A stretch of DNA of 64,000 nucleotides from Sulfuriroseicoccus oceanibius (GTDB taxonomy: Bacteria > Verrucomicrobiota > Verrucomicrobiia > Verrucomicrobiales > SLCJ01): positions 620,001-684,000 of the forward strand of contig NZ_CP066776.1 in assembly GCF_010681825.2 (NCBI RefSeq), written 5' to 3'. Both the position numbers and the translations under genes were made by a program. Below, one piece after another: positions 11,009 to 21,526 of the stretch (its first letter is position 1; every line of letters starts with the position of its first letter). The notes under the pieces are model-generated. The model saw only the letters and a list, made by a program, of their open reading frames with translations, was not told where the DNA came from and did no database searches.

Positions 11009-11046
11009 ATAGAAATACAATTTCATTGTGTGACAATGATTTCTAT
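11009..11046 (+). other. Hairpin in the 23S leader
   Basis: ATAGAAAT pairs with ATTTCTAT, with an inner CATTG/CAATG stem, forming a local stem-loop within the leader RNA ahead of 23S. Confidence 0.5.
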
Positions 11047-11134
11047 CCTGACGTCTAGTAGAAATACTAACAACGGCAAATTTTGTAATGATCCTCCCTT
11101 GAGGAGGTGAGTTACTTACTGATCTAAATCAAGA

Positions 11135-13969
<2,835 letters not shown>

Positions 13970-14056
13970 CTTGTTTAGATTGGTTTTATTTCTCTAAACA
14001 TGCGTCAGGAATGACGGGAATCGAAAGACACAAGATTGTGTTTCTTATTACCTCTT

Positions 14057-14072
14057 CTGCATACAGATATCA
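14057..14072 (+). other. 3' half of the pre-23S processing stem
   Basis: CTGCATACAGATATCA is the exact complement of 10980-10995. Confidence 0.8.
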
Positions 14073-14180
14073 GTGAATCACCCCAAGGAGGTTCACTCAC
14101 ACGTCAGCTCAGACTGAGTTGTTCGCGTTGATCTTTTTTCATCAAGTTCTGAAACCAGGCAACTGGTCATCAGATTACCA

Positions 14181-14210
14181 GCCACGAAACGATTGAATTG
14201 GAATCGTGGC
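14181..14210 (+). other. Hairpin before 5S rRNA
   Basis: GCCACGA/TCGTGGC forms a 7-bp stem just ahead of the 5S gene and is a possible maturation signal. Confidence 0.5.
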
Positions 14211-14215
14211 TGCCA

Positions 14216-14331
14216 TCTGGTGGCTATAGCACGTTGGTCCCACCCGGTCCCATCCCGAACCCGGAAGTGAAACGACGTTGCGCCGATGGTAGTGTGGCGA
14301 TAGGCCATGCGAGAGTAGGTCGCCGCCAGAA
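14216..14331 (+). rRNA. rrf: 5S ribosomal RNA
   Basis: About 116 nt. Helix I pairs CTGGTGGC (from 14217) with GCCGCCAG (14322-14329). The conserved CCCATCCCGAACCCGGAAGT and GCGCCGATGGTAGT segments are present. Confidence 0.95.
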
Positions 14332-14340
14332 CTTGATGGT

Positions 14341-14374
14341 CCCCATCTCCGAATAGGAGATGGGGATTTTTTTT
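14341..14374 (+). terminator. rRNA operon terminator
   Basis: A perfect 10-bp stem CCCCATCTCC/GGAGATGGGG (14341-14350 and 14356-14365) is followed by ATTTTTTTT. Confidence 0.93.
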
Positions 14375-14554
14375 GCCCTGAACTCGGGAGGTGAGGGCGG
14401 AGGAATGCGCTGGGCGGGGCCGTGTGTGACGGAGGTGGAGAAACAGGTCTGATAGTGGTTATAGGAGTTATGGGGAAGTCACGGGTGGAGAAGTGCGCAA
14501 AGGGACGCGCTGTAGCCTTGATTGCTGGCTGGTGAGGGTTAGGTTGGCGGCGTT

Positions 14555-15256
14555 ATGCATGCGAATCATGTTTCATTGGGGAAAGCCACGGTATTGGTTT
14601 TGTTGGTGCTTTCTCTTTTCTGCGGTCCGGTCGCCGCGAATCAGGCCGACGCCCGTGAGGTGATGACCGAGTGGATTGCCGCCCAGCAGGAGACCGAAGC
14701 TGTGGAGGTAAGCTTTGTGCAGGACCGACGGTTGCGTGGATTGCGTAAACCGATGCGCAGTACCGGCACATTTTGGTTGGTGAAGTCCGGCAATATGCGC
14801 TGGCAGATCGGGGATCCGCCAAAGACCATTGCGATCTATACTGACGAAACGGTGACCGTGATCCGTCCCTCCAAAGGTGAGTACAAGCAGCGTCAGCTTG
14901 TGGCGACTGAGGAAGGCAGTGAAACCGAGCGGATGTTTTTGCAAACCGGCTTGCCGACCTCTCTTGAGCAGTTCGAGAAGTTCGCTTCGGTTGAAGGGCT
15001 CACCGAGGTTGCTGTGAATCCGGCCCTGACGGGTGTGGTGCTGAAGCTCAAGGATCGCAAGGCGGCGTCTGCGGTGGATCGTTTGGTGCTCTACATTGAC
15101 CAAAAGCGTCAGATGCTTGCGGGCTATGAGATTGCCTTCCGCGATAAGTCGGAAGTGATCACTCAGTTTTCCAAGATCGCGAAGAAGGCATCGATCCCGG
15201 CGGATACGTTCACAGAGGATGTGTCGGGCCTGAAGCAGGTCGAGTGGAAGAAGTAG
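14555..15256 (+). CDS. Outer-membrane lipoprotein carrier protein, LolA-like
   Basis: This 233-residue periplasmic protein probably ferries lipoproteins or other lipids across the periplasm. Residues 1-28 form a signal peptide (hydrophobic VLVLLVLSLFCGPVAA). The mature part has the LolA/LolB half-barrel hallmarks: an early helix, then the VSFVQDRRLRGLRKPMRSTG strand pair (about 51-70). FWLVKSGNMRWQIGDPP follows, matching the LolA GxFxxxxPxxxRW region. A hairpin terminator follows, separating it from the kinase gene. Cargo is inferred only from the family; an LPS-related role is possible given the heptose-kinase-like neighbour. Confidence 0.75.
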   Translation: MHANHVSLGKATVLVLLVLSLFCGPVAANQADAREVMTEWIAAQQETEAVEVSFVQDRRLRGLRKPMRSTGTFWLVKSGNMRWQIGDPPKTIAIYTDETVTVIRPSKGEYKQRQLVATEEGSETERMFLQTGLPTSLEQFEKFASVEGLTEVAVNPALTGVVLKLKDRKAASAVDRLVLYIDQKRQMLAGYEIAFRDKSEVITQFSKIAKKASIPADTFTEDVSGLKQVEWKK

Positions 15257-15276
15257 CCTGCTTATCTTTTTTGTGA

Positions 15277-15318
15277 GAGCCGCTCACTGATCGAGGTGAG
15301 TGAGGGGCTCAGATTTTT
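15277..15318 (+). terminator. Hairpin terminator after the lolA-like gene
   Basis: An imperfect GAGCCGCTCACT/AGTGAGGGGCTC stem is followed by AGATTTTTTG. Confidence 0.6.
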
Positions 15319-15346
15319 TGATTCCGCCTGGCGGTAGATTTTCACC

Positions 15347-16363
15347 ATGTCACCTGTATTTTCCAACGACGTTCTCGTCGATGCCGTATCCAAGCTTTCG
15401 TCCCTGCGCATTTTGGTGGTGGGCGATGTGATGCTGGATGTGTTTGATTTCTGCAACTCGGCGGAGAGCCGGCCGATTGATTCCGAGAAGCCGGGCAAGC
15501 GGGCCTACACTGCGCACGAATCGGTGATGACATTCGGCGGAGCGGGGAATGTGGCGACCAACCTTGCGACCTTGGGAACGAACGCTTCCTTGATTGGGTT
15601 GGCTGGCAACGACGGTCATTGGCACACATTGCGCGCGATGGCGGATGAGTTGGCGATCGACCATTGTTTGATCCGTGATTCGTCGCGACCGACGACGACC
15701 AAGACGCGTCTGTATATCGACGACGAGTACATTTTGCGTAAGGACCACGAGGCATCACATCCGATTGGGCGTGAGGTCGCGTTGACGTTGGGCAGTGAGG
15801 TGGCTGAGCGTTTGGGTGAACTCGATGCAGTGATCCTGAGTGACTATGCCAAGGGGGTGTTTACTCCCGAGCTGGCGTCGAAGATCATCGGACGCTGCCG
15901 TGAGGCGGGAGTACCGGTGGTGGTTGATTTCAAGCCGAAGAACCGCGAGCTTTTCAGTGAGGCGGATGTGCTGGCTCCGAACGAGGTCGAGGCCGAGGCA
16001 TTGCTGCCTGGGTTCAAGGGGACTGATCAGTTGCCCGAAATGGCGCGCAAGCTGCGTGATCAGATCGGCGCCAAGAACCTAGTGGTGACGCTGGGGGCGA
16101 ATGGAATCTGTGGTGTGGACGCTGAGGGCGAGTTCTTTGCGTTGGCCGGTCACAAGGTGGAGGCGGTGGACGCTGTGGGCTGTGGTGATACCGTGCGGGC
16201 GTCACTGGCGATCGGAATGGCGCTTGGCTTGGATTTGATGCATTGCGCCGCACTGGCGAACGCAGCGGCCGCCGTGATCGTGCAGAAGGCGGCAACGGCT
16301 ACACTGACTGCAGGTGAGTTGCTCGATTTCCTTAAAGCACGCCCGACCGAGAGAGTGGGGTAG
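15347..16363 (+). CDS. PfkB-family kinase, HldE N-domain type
   Basis: This 338-residue sugar kinase resembles the N-terminal domain of HldE/RfaE, which phosphorylates D-glycero-D-manno-heptose 7-phosphate for LPS core synthesis. Visible family features are VVGDVMLD near the N terminus (about 25-32), the substrate-binding FGGAGNVATNLATLG (about 63-77), and PTTTKTRLY. LSDYAKGV and the ATP/anion-hole motif AVGCGDTVRASLA near residue 280 follow, the latter carrying the catalytic Asp. The family form is usually GAGDT; here Gly-Cys-Gly-Asp-Thr. There is no fused cytidylyltransferase domain, so the two HldE activities would be split. Confidence 0.82.
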   Translation: MSPVFSNDVLVDAVSKLSSLRILVVGDVMLDVFDFCNSAESRPIDSEKPGKRAYTAHESVMTFGGAGNVATNLATLGTNASLIGLAGNDGHWHTLRAMADELAIDHCLIRDSSRPTTTKTRLYIDDEYILRKDHEASHPIGREVALTLGSEVAERLGELDAVILSDYAKGVFTPELASKIIGRCREAGVPVVVDFKPKNRELFSEADVLAPNEVEAEALLPGFKGTDQLPEMARKLRDQIGAKNLVVTLGANGICGVDAEGEFFALAGHKVEAVDAVGCGDTVRASLAIGMALGLDLMHCAALANAAAAVIVQKAATATLTAGELLDFLKARPTERVG

Positions 16364-16424
16364 ATTCTACCGCTGCTGAGATTTCAGAGTTCACAAAGGC
16401 GATTGGCCCTAGCATCGTGGCGAC

Positions 16425-16940
16425 ATGGGTTCCTCCGATGTGCTAGAGCGGCTGGTGATTGACCCGAGAGCGTATCGGCGTGACTCGGGTTATGATGGCT
16501 TCATGGTTATCTGGACGGCGGGTCTTGTTGGCCTTGTGTGGGCGGGGGTGCGCTTGTGGATGACGAACGGCGATCCGACTCTGTGGATCTTTATCGGTTT
16601 TACGGGGCTGATTCTTCTGGTCGGGCTCGTGGCGTTTGGTATCGGGCGCAAGCCGATCGTGTTGTCGGTTACGGAGACTCATGTTCAGATTGGGAAGGTT
16701 GGCAGCGGAGCTCCGTATCAGATTCCGAAGTGTGCGACGATAGCGCTGACCTTGGAGTGCTATGACGAGGAGTCTGTCTACACGTTGAACTTACTTGAGG
16801 AACATGAGGGGTATCGATGCAGCCTCGCGCATGGTGCAAGTAATGAGGAAAAGCAGAGGTTACTCTTTGATGTGGGGGCGTTCTTGGAACGACATGGCGT
16901 CAACGTGAGTAAGGTCGACCGCTGGAGGAAGGGGAAATGA
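16425..16940 (+). CDS. Small two-TM membrane protein, function unknown
   Basis: This 171-residue protein has two predicted TM helices (about 27-46 and 53-72). A cytoplasmic or periplasmic beta-rich tail (73-171) follows, beginning RKPIVLSVTETHVQIG. The topology resembles bacterial PH-like/YdbT-type membrane proteins, but I see no diagnostic motif. Its TGA stop directly abuts a possible GTG start of the downstream methyltransferase gene, so the two may be co-transcribed. Confidence 0.6.
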   Translation: MGSSDVLERLVIDPRAYRRDSGYDGFMVIWTAGLVGLVWAGVRLWMTNGDPTLWIFIGFTGLILLVGLVAFGIGRKPIVLSVTETHVQIGKVGSGAPYQIPKCATIALTLECYDEESVYTLNLLEEHEGYRCSLAHGASNEEKQRLLFDVGAFLERHGVNVSKVDRWRKGK

Positions 16941-17006
16941 GTGCGAGCCGCCGGTTGCGCTTGCATCACCGATTGCGGGGGGCTGGCGGTGGGCGTATTG
17001 TCGGGC

Positions 17007-17579
17007 ATGGCCAAACAGCAACGACGTCGATTTGAGCGTGGATCCACTCACGCGGATTTTTCCACCCACCTTCCTCAGATGAGCGAGGCGGAGTTGGTGC
17101 GGGCGGTGGAGAAGAATGAATCGGCGTTGGTGTTGGTGCTGGATTGCGTGCAGGACCCTCACAATCTGGGCGCGTGTATGCGCTCGGCGAATGCGGCTGG
17201 GGCGATTGCGGTGGTGATCCCGAAGGACAAGTCGGCAGGGCTGACAGATGTCGCGCGTCATGTGGCGAGCGGAGCGGCAGAGCACACGCCGTTGGTCGCG
17301 GTGACCAATTTGTCCCGCACGATGGACAAACTAAAGGATGCCGGGATGTGGTTTGTTGGGACCTCGGATCGTGGTGAATCCTCGATTTACGAGATCGACA
17401 TGCGCGGGCGCACTGGGATTGTGATGGGGATGGAAGGCACGGGCATGCGCCGCTTGGTTTCCGAATCCTGCGATTACCTGGCAGTGATTCCGATGGTTGG
17501 CCAGGTCGACTGTTTGAATGTGTCGGTGGCTACCGGTGTGTGTTTGTTTGAAGCGGTGCGTCAGCGGGGAGCTAACTAA
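17007..17579 (+). CDS. SpoU/TrmH-family 2'-O-ribose rRNA methyltransferase, RlmB-like
   Basis: The SPOUT (trefoil-knot) domain closely resembles RlmB, which methylates G2251 of 23S rRNA. It shows DPHNLGACMRSANAAGA (motif 1), VMGMEGTGMRRL (motif 2) and IPMVGQVDCLNVSVATGVCL (motif 3). RlmB normally carries an N-terminal L30e-like RNA-binding domain of about 75 residues; here only a basic stretch (MAKQQRRRFERG) precedes the catalytic domain. A GTG at 16941 would add 22 residues of cysteine-rich, non-family sequence, so ATG 17007 is preferred (190 residues). The stop codon overlaps that of the convergent hydrolase gene. Confidence 0.82.
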   Translation: MAKQQRRRFERGSTHADFSTHLPQMSEAELVRAVEKNESALVLVLDCVQDPHNLGACMRSANAAGAIAVVIPKDKSAGLTDVARHVASGAAEHTPLVAVTNLSRTMDKLKDAGMWFVGTSDRGESSIYEIDMRGRTGIVMGMEGTGMRRLVSESCDYLAVIPMVGQVDCLNVSVATGVCLFEAVRQRGAN

Positions 17580-18616
17580 TCGTTTTGGCTCGCTGCGGGG
17601 CTGGATGATTCTAGAAGTTCAAGCTGGGCGTCGAGCCAATGACAAGTGTCGTCGATGACGCTCTGGCTGACGTTGTCGTAAAGCAGCAGGTGGTGGCCTT
17701 CCGGGTAGTCGACGTGGGTGGTGAGCTGGTCTGGCAAGGCGTCGACAAAGCGCTGAATGTCGTCTGGATTCATGACTACGTCCTTGTGGCCTGAGAGAAC
17801 CAATGTGGGGGAGGTGATGCGTGGCGCGCGTGGGATCATGCCATTGACCATGCGGCCGACGGTGGCGATGAAACGGAGGGAAAACTCCGATACGAGCCAC
17901 GGGGTTTGTTCGCTGCTGGTGTGTAACGAGGCGTCACTGGTGACCATCATCTCCTCTGGGGACTGGCCGCTTAGGTCGGTGAATGGGAGTTGGTAGCGGG
18001 GCAGCATCAGCGCGCCGATCTGCAGCGCCAGCTGCTTTGGCAGGCTGATCTTTCCTTTGAGGGTGACCACAGGGGAGGCCAGCATTAGACCGGCGATGCG
18101 TTTGTCCGGCTCGGGCAGAGAGGTGAGCGAATGGACAGCGATCAGAGCGCCAAGACTCTCGCCGAAAAGGAAGACGGGGGTGTCAGGGTGTGATTGGCGG
18201 GCAAGGGCGACGAAGGTGTGGAGATCGCGCTTCCAATCGCTGGTGCGGCGGATATCCCCGATCCTTCTTGGTTCGGGGTCGTTGCCTTGGCCGCGCATTT
18301 CATAGGCCAGTGTGGTGACCCCTTGTGTGGCGAACTTCTTGGCCAATGTGTCGAAGTCGCGTGTCGAGCCGTTCAGTCCGTGGACGGCGACTACCAGAGC
18401 CCGTGTAGCGCTGCGCTCAGCCTTCCAATATCGGAAGGGAAAGGTCGCACCGTCGAAGCTGGTCCATTCGAGTTGGTCGAAGTTCATCATCGGACGGTGC
18501 TGGTGGGACTCGGTGGTTGTCGGGGATGGGCTTACGGACGCGGCCGTGGTGCATCCGGTGGCCGCCGTCAGAAGGACGGTGGCCGTTGTGAGCAAACGGA
18601 TGACACGAAGCAACAT
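17576..18616 (-). CDS. Alpha/beta hydrolase, monoacylglycerol-lipase-like lipoprotein
   Basis: This 346-residue serine hydrolase is probably exported. A hydrophobic N terminus is followed by a lipobox-like TAATGC (Cys near residue 22), suggesting lipid attachment. The fold shows VAVHGLNGSTRDF (oxyanion region), nucleophile elbow GESLG, a late HKDVVMNPDD acid and EGHHLLLYD as the catalytic His. These resemble serine aminopeptidase/monoacylglycerol lipase (Hydrolase_4). The UPF0173 gene ends 29 bp upstream on the same strand, so they likely form an operon. The substrate is not predictable. Confidence 0.78.
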   Translation of the reverse strand: MLLRVIRLLTTATVLLTAATGCTTAASVSPSPTTTESHQHRPMMNFDQLEWTSFDGATFPFRYWKAERSATRALVVAVHGLNGSTRDFDTLAKKFATQGVTTLAYEMRGQGNDPEPRRIGDIRRTSDWKRDLHTFVALARQSHPDTPVFLFGESLGALIAVHSLTSLPEPDKRIAGLMLASPVVTLKGKISLPKQLALQIGALMLPRYQLPFTDLSGQSPEEMMVTSDASLHTSSEQTPWLVSEFSLRFIATVGRMVNGMIPRAPRITSPTLVLSGHKDVVMNPDDIQRFVDALPDQLTTHVDYPEGHHLLLYDNVSQSVIDDTCHWLDAQLELLESSSPAASQND

Positions 18617-18645
18617 AAGGGGACGAGGGATTTCGGGGGCGCTGG

Positions 18646-19326
18646 TTAGAGCTCGATCGTCTCACCGATACTCGGTAGGCGGAGTCTGATGCCAGCGTTG
18701 TGGAACATGCCCACCGCATTTTCGTGGTCGAGCATGATCGGTGGGAAGGTATCGTAATGCGTACCGATCACATAGTCGACCCCTACCATCGATGCGGCGC
18801 GGACAGCATCGCCCACGCCCATGGTGAATGTGTCGCCGATGCAGAGGGCTGCCCACGTGAGTTTGGTGGATTCGGCGATCAACTTCATGTCGAGCGTGAG
18901 TGCGGTGTCGCCCGAGACGTAGAAATTGCCGTCGTTGGTTTCGATCACGAACCCGCCGGGATTGCCGCCGTAGGTGCCGTCGGGGAGTACGCTGCTGTGG
19001 ATGGCGTTGACGAACTTAACCTTGCCGAACTCGGTGGTGCAACTGCCTCCGTGGTTGAGCGGTTGGGCGTTCTCGATGCCTTTGGCTCCGTACCAAGTCA
19101 CGATTTCGAAGTTGGCGATGAGCTTGGCTCCGGTGCGCTTGAGGATGGCCTCGGCGTCCGCCACATGGTCCTCATGACCGTGGGTGATGAGCACATAGTC
19201 GGCTTCAATGGAGTCGACGTCGATGTCTGCTGCGAGCGGGTTTGGAGAAATGAATGGATCGAACAAAACCCGGCAACCGTCGATTTCTACCAGGAAACAG
19301 GAATGACCGAAATAAGTGAACTTCAT
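18646..19326 (-). CDS. UPF0173-type metal-dependent hydrolase (MBL fold)
   Basis: This 226-residue metallo-beta-lactamase-fold protein starts MKFTYFGHSCFLVEI, a standard UPF0173 opening. The metal site is visible as THGHEDHVAD (HxHxDH), followed by NHGGSC, SGDTALT and GTHYDTFP ligands. Family members are cytosolic hydrolases of uncertain substrate. An in-frame ATG at 19365 would add 13 non-conserved residues; the chosen ATG follows GGCGGG. It is upstream of the lipase-like lipoprotein gene and probably co-transcribed with it. Confidence 0.88.
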   Translation of the reverse strand: MKFTYFGHSCFLVEIDGCRVLFDPFISPNPLAADIDVDSIEADYVLITHGHEDHVADAEAILKRTGAKLIANFEIVTWYGAKGIENAQPLNHGGSCTTEFGKVKFVNAIHSSVLPDGTYGGNPGGFVIETNDGNFYVSGDTALTLDMKLIAESTKLTWAALCIGDTFTMGVGDAVRAASMVGVDYVIGTHYDTFPPIMLDHENAVGMFHNAGIRLRLPSIGETIEL

Positions 19327-19504
19327 AGTCCCGCCATGGTGACTCGATTTGGCCGCCCGCGGCAAGACTGGATCGCTGGGATTCCGATCGAGTCCGTGAG
19401 GGCTGGCGGGCGTAGAAGTCCGCTGTCGATATTATGGAAATTATAACCGTTAGGTGTCGTGTTTTTAGCTTTTCGAGGGTCTTGTTGGCCCGTAGCGTGC
19501 CAGC

Positions 19505-19981
19505 ATGAAAAAGCTCGCATATTTTCTGACTGTTGTGGCTAGCATGATGATGCTGCCTGTTTCCGCGCAAGCGGCTGGTGAGGCGGAGTACGTGGCGATT
19601 GCCGAGAAGGCGGCGGTTGTGTTTGGCAAGGTGGTGGATCAGCTGGTGACCGTGAAGGATGATGCATCCGCGGATGCTGCGGTGGCGGCGATTGAGAAGA
19701 TCACCAAAGACGATGTGGCGGCGATTGCCAAAGAGGCCAAGGGGATGAAGAAGCCATCACCTGAGATCAACGAGGCGGTGGAGAAGGCGATGGAAGGGAA
19801 GATGCAGGCCCACTTCATGCGGATGATGCCAGTGATGATGGAGTTGCAGCAGAAGCCAGAGTTGATGGAGAAGCTGGACGGAGCGATGCAGGGGTTCAGC
19901 GATGCGATGGAGAATGCCTTTGGTGGCTGGGATGACGGCGCGGAAGATGCTCCGGCTGAAGAAGCGAAGGAGGCTGCGTAA
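19505..19981 (+). CDS. Small secreted helical protein, tandem paralogue 1
   Basis: This 158-residue protein of unknown function has a clear Sec signal peptide (MKKLAYFLTVVASMMMLPVSAQA, cut after about residue 23). The mature part is predicted almost entirely helical, with DAAVAAIEKITKDDVAAI and a Met/Gln-rich segment (about 100-130). The tail is acidic and Ala-rich (APAEEAKEAA). The next gene (20126) encodes a homologue of nearly equal length with the same layout, so this is a tandem duplication. Its own terminator follows, so the copies are probably expressed separately. Confidence 0.8.
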   Translation: MKKLAYFLTVVASMMMLPVSAQAAGEAEYVAIAEKAAVVFGKVVDQLVTVKDDASADAAVAAIEKITKDDVAAIAKEAKGMKKPSPEINEAVEKAMEGKMQAHFMRMMPVMMELQQKPELMEKLDGAMQGFSDAMENAFGGWDDGAEDAPAEEAKEAA

Positions 19982-20008
19982 GTTCAGCTGCAACGATAGA
20001 TTTTCAGA

Positions 20009-20052
20009 ACTCCTGCAGGTGATGTGATGCCTGTGGGAGTTTTTCTTTTTCG
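20009..20052 (+). terminator. Terminator between the tandem paralogues
   Basis: An ACTCCTGCAGG/CCTGTGGGAGT stem is followed by TTTTTCTTTTTC. Confidence 0.75.
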
Positions 20053-20125
20053 AGAGGAGAGAAATAATGGGATCGGGGTGCACAATTTGCTTCCCGTAGC
20101 ATGCGGAGGCTCCTACTTTGCGGGC

Positions 20126-20605
20126 ATGAAAAAACTCGCATACCTCCTTACCGTGGTGGCTGGCGTGATCGCGCTGCCACTTTCCGCTCACGCTGCTGAC
20201 CAAGCGGATTACGAGAAATTGGGGGACAAGATGGTCGCGTTGATTGGTAAGATGGTCGACCAGGTGGAGTCGGTGACGGACGAAGCGACTGCGGACACCG
20301 CAGTGGCTGCGATTCAGAAGTTGGCTAAGGAGGAAGTGCCTAAGATTTCCGAGGAAATGAAGAAGCTTGGCAAGCCGTCGGCTGAGATCGAAGAGGCGAT
20401 GAACAAGAAGCTTCAGACTCAGATGGAAGGTCACATGACCCGCATGATGACTGCCATGATGAGCTTGGCACAAAAGGATCCAGCTGCGATGCAGAAGCTG
20501 CAGGGCGGCATGGAGAGCTTCTTCAATGCGATGCAGGAGAGTGATCCTTGGGAAGGCAAAGAAGCCGATGAGGCTCCAGCTGAAGAAGAGAAGGAAGCTG
20601 CGTAA
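20126..20605 (+). CDS. Small secreted helical protein, tandem paralogue 2
   Basis: This 159-residue protein is homologous to the one at 19505. It has the signal peptide MKKLAYLLTVVAGVIALPLSAHA, then a helical mature domain with TADTAVAAIQKLAKEEV. A Met-rich middle segment (HMTRMMTAMMSLAQ) and the tail APAEEEKEAA follow. An upstream ATG (20024) would bury the signal peptide behind 34 unrelated residues, so 20126 is the start. The N-terminal signals and C-terminal tails are the most similar parts; the cores have diverged. A terminator follows. Confidence 0.8.
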   Translation: MKKLAYLLTVVAGVIALPLSAHAADQADYEKLGDKMVALIGKMVDQVESVTDEATADTAVAAIQKLAKEEVPKISEEMKKLGKPSAEIEEAMNKKLQTQMEGHMTRMMTAMMSLAQKDPAAMQKLQGGMESFFNAMQESDPWEGKEADEAPAEEEKEAA

Positions 20606-20635
20606 CGCGCCTCTCCAACGATTTACATCAACGTA

Positions 20636-20672
20636 TCCCGCAGGTGTTCCGGTGCCTGCGGGATTTTTTGTG
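20636..20672 (+). terminator. Terminator after tandem paralogue 2
   Basis: A TCCCGCAGG/CCTGCGGGA stem is followed by TTTTTTG. Confidence 0.85.
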
Positions 20673-20722
20673 TTTCACTCCGTTCGTCTGAGGCTCGAGG
20701 AGAGGCCTCAGGCGCTATTCTC

Positions 20723-21409
20723 TCAGGCTTTTTGATCGATGCTGCGCATTTGGATGTCGCCGATTTCTACGTGGGCTGGGGCATCGATCATTTGGATAAT
20801 GGCGTGGGCGACGTCCTCCGGGCTGAGCATTTTGATGGAGGCCCGTTGGTCGGCGAGCTGGGCTTCGCGACCGTGGAAGTAGTCGTTGAGCAGCGGGGTG
20901 TCGACAAAGCCCGGTGAGATGCTGCCGACGCGTACTGGGGATCCGGTGGCGCGGAGTTCGCCTCGCAGCGCTTCGGTGATGGCACGGACGGCGAACTTGG
21001 TTGGCGAGTAAAACCCACCACTTGGCGGCACGCGCCAGCCGCTCATGCTCGAGACGTTGATGATGGTGCCGGATGCGCGTCCCTCTTGTTTGAGGAATGC
21101 CTGACAACAGGTAGCCAGTGAGCGCACGTTGATTTTCCACATCTCGTCCCATTGGTTGGGATCCCCGGAGGAGATGGGGGAGAGCCAGGCTTTGCCCGCG
21201 CAGTTGACCAGCACATCGATTGGCGGAGCCTTGGCGAAGATCTTATCGGCAGCGTTGTCTCGGGTGAGGTCGGCGCGGATGCCGGTGACGCCCTTGGGCA
21301 GGCGTGAGGTGTCGCGCGAGACACCAAGGACGGTTTCTCCGCGGTCGACGAGCGCGAGGGCCAGGGCGCGACCGATGCCGCTGGATGCGCCGGTGATGAG
21401 GATGGTCAT
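20723..21409 (-). CDS. Short-chain dehydrogenase/reductase
   Basis: This 228-residue NAD(P)-dependent oxidoreductase belongs to the classical SDR family. MTILITGASSGIGRALALAL contains the TGxxxGIG cofactor loop, NCAGKAW the NAG-type motif, NVSSMSG the catalytic Ser region, and FYSPTKFAV the catalytic YxxxK. The longer in-frame start at 21520 encodes a low-complexity 37-residue leader with no SDR counterpart and was rejected. The substrate is unknown. It lies downstream of alaS on the same strand, separated by a perfect palindrome. Confidence 0.88.
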   Translation of the reverse strand: MTILITGASSGIGRALALALVDRGETVLGVSRDTSRLPKGVTGIRADLTRDNAADKIFAKAPPIDVLVNCAGKAWLSPISSGDPNQWDEMWKINVRSLATCCQAFLKQEGRASGTIINVSSMSGWRVPPSGGFYSPTKFAVRAITEALRGELRATGSPVRVGSISPGFVDTPLLNDYFHGREAQLADQRASIKMLSPEDVAHAIIQMIDAPAHVEIGDIQMRSIDQKA

Positions 21410-21480
21410 AGAAGTTTGCTGGTGTTCAGTTTTCAGTGACCTCGAATCGTTGGCGTGCTGGTGAGCTGTGAGGTTGGCAG

Positions 21481-21508
21481 CCCTATAGGATTTATTGGTC
21501 CTATAGGG
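21481..21508. repeat. CCCTATAGGA palindrome between alaS and the SDR gene
   Basis: A perfect 10-bp inverted repeat (CCCTATAGGA/TCCTATAGGG) has an 8-nt loop. It resembles the CCTATAGG-type intergenic repeats that I recall from Verrucomicrobiota genomes. It could also act as a weak terminator for alaS, though no T-tract follows. Confidence 0.55.
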
Positions 21509-21526
21509 CCTATTGCTCAAACTCCA

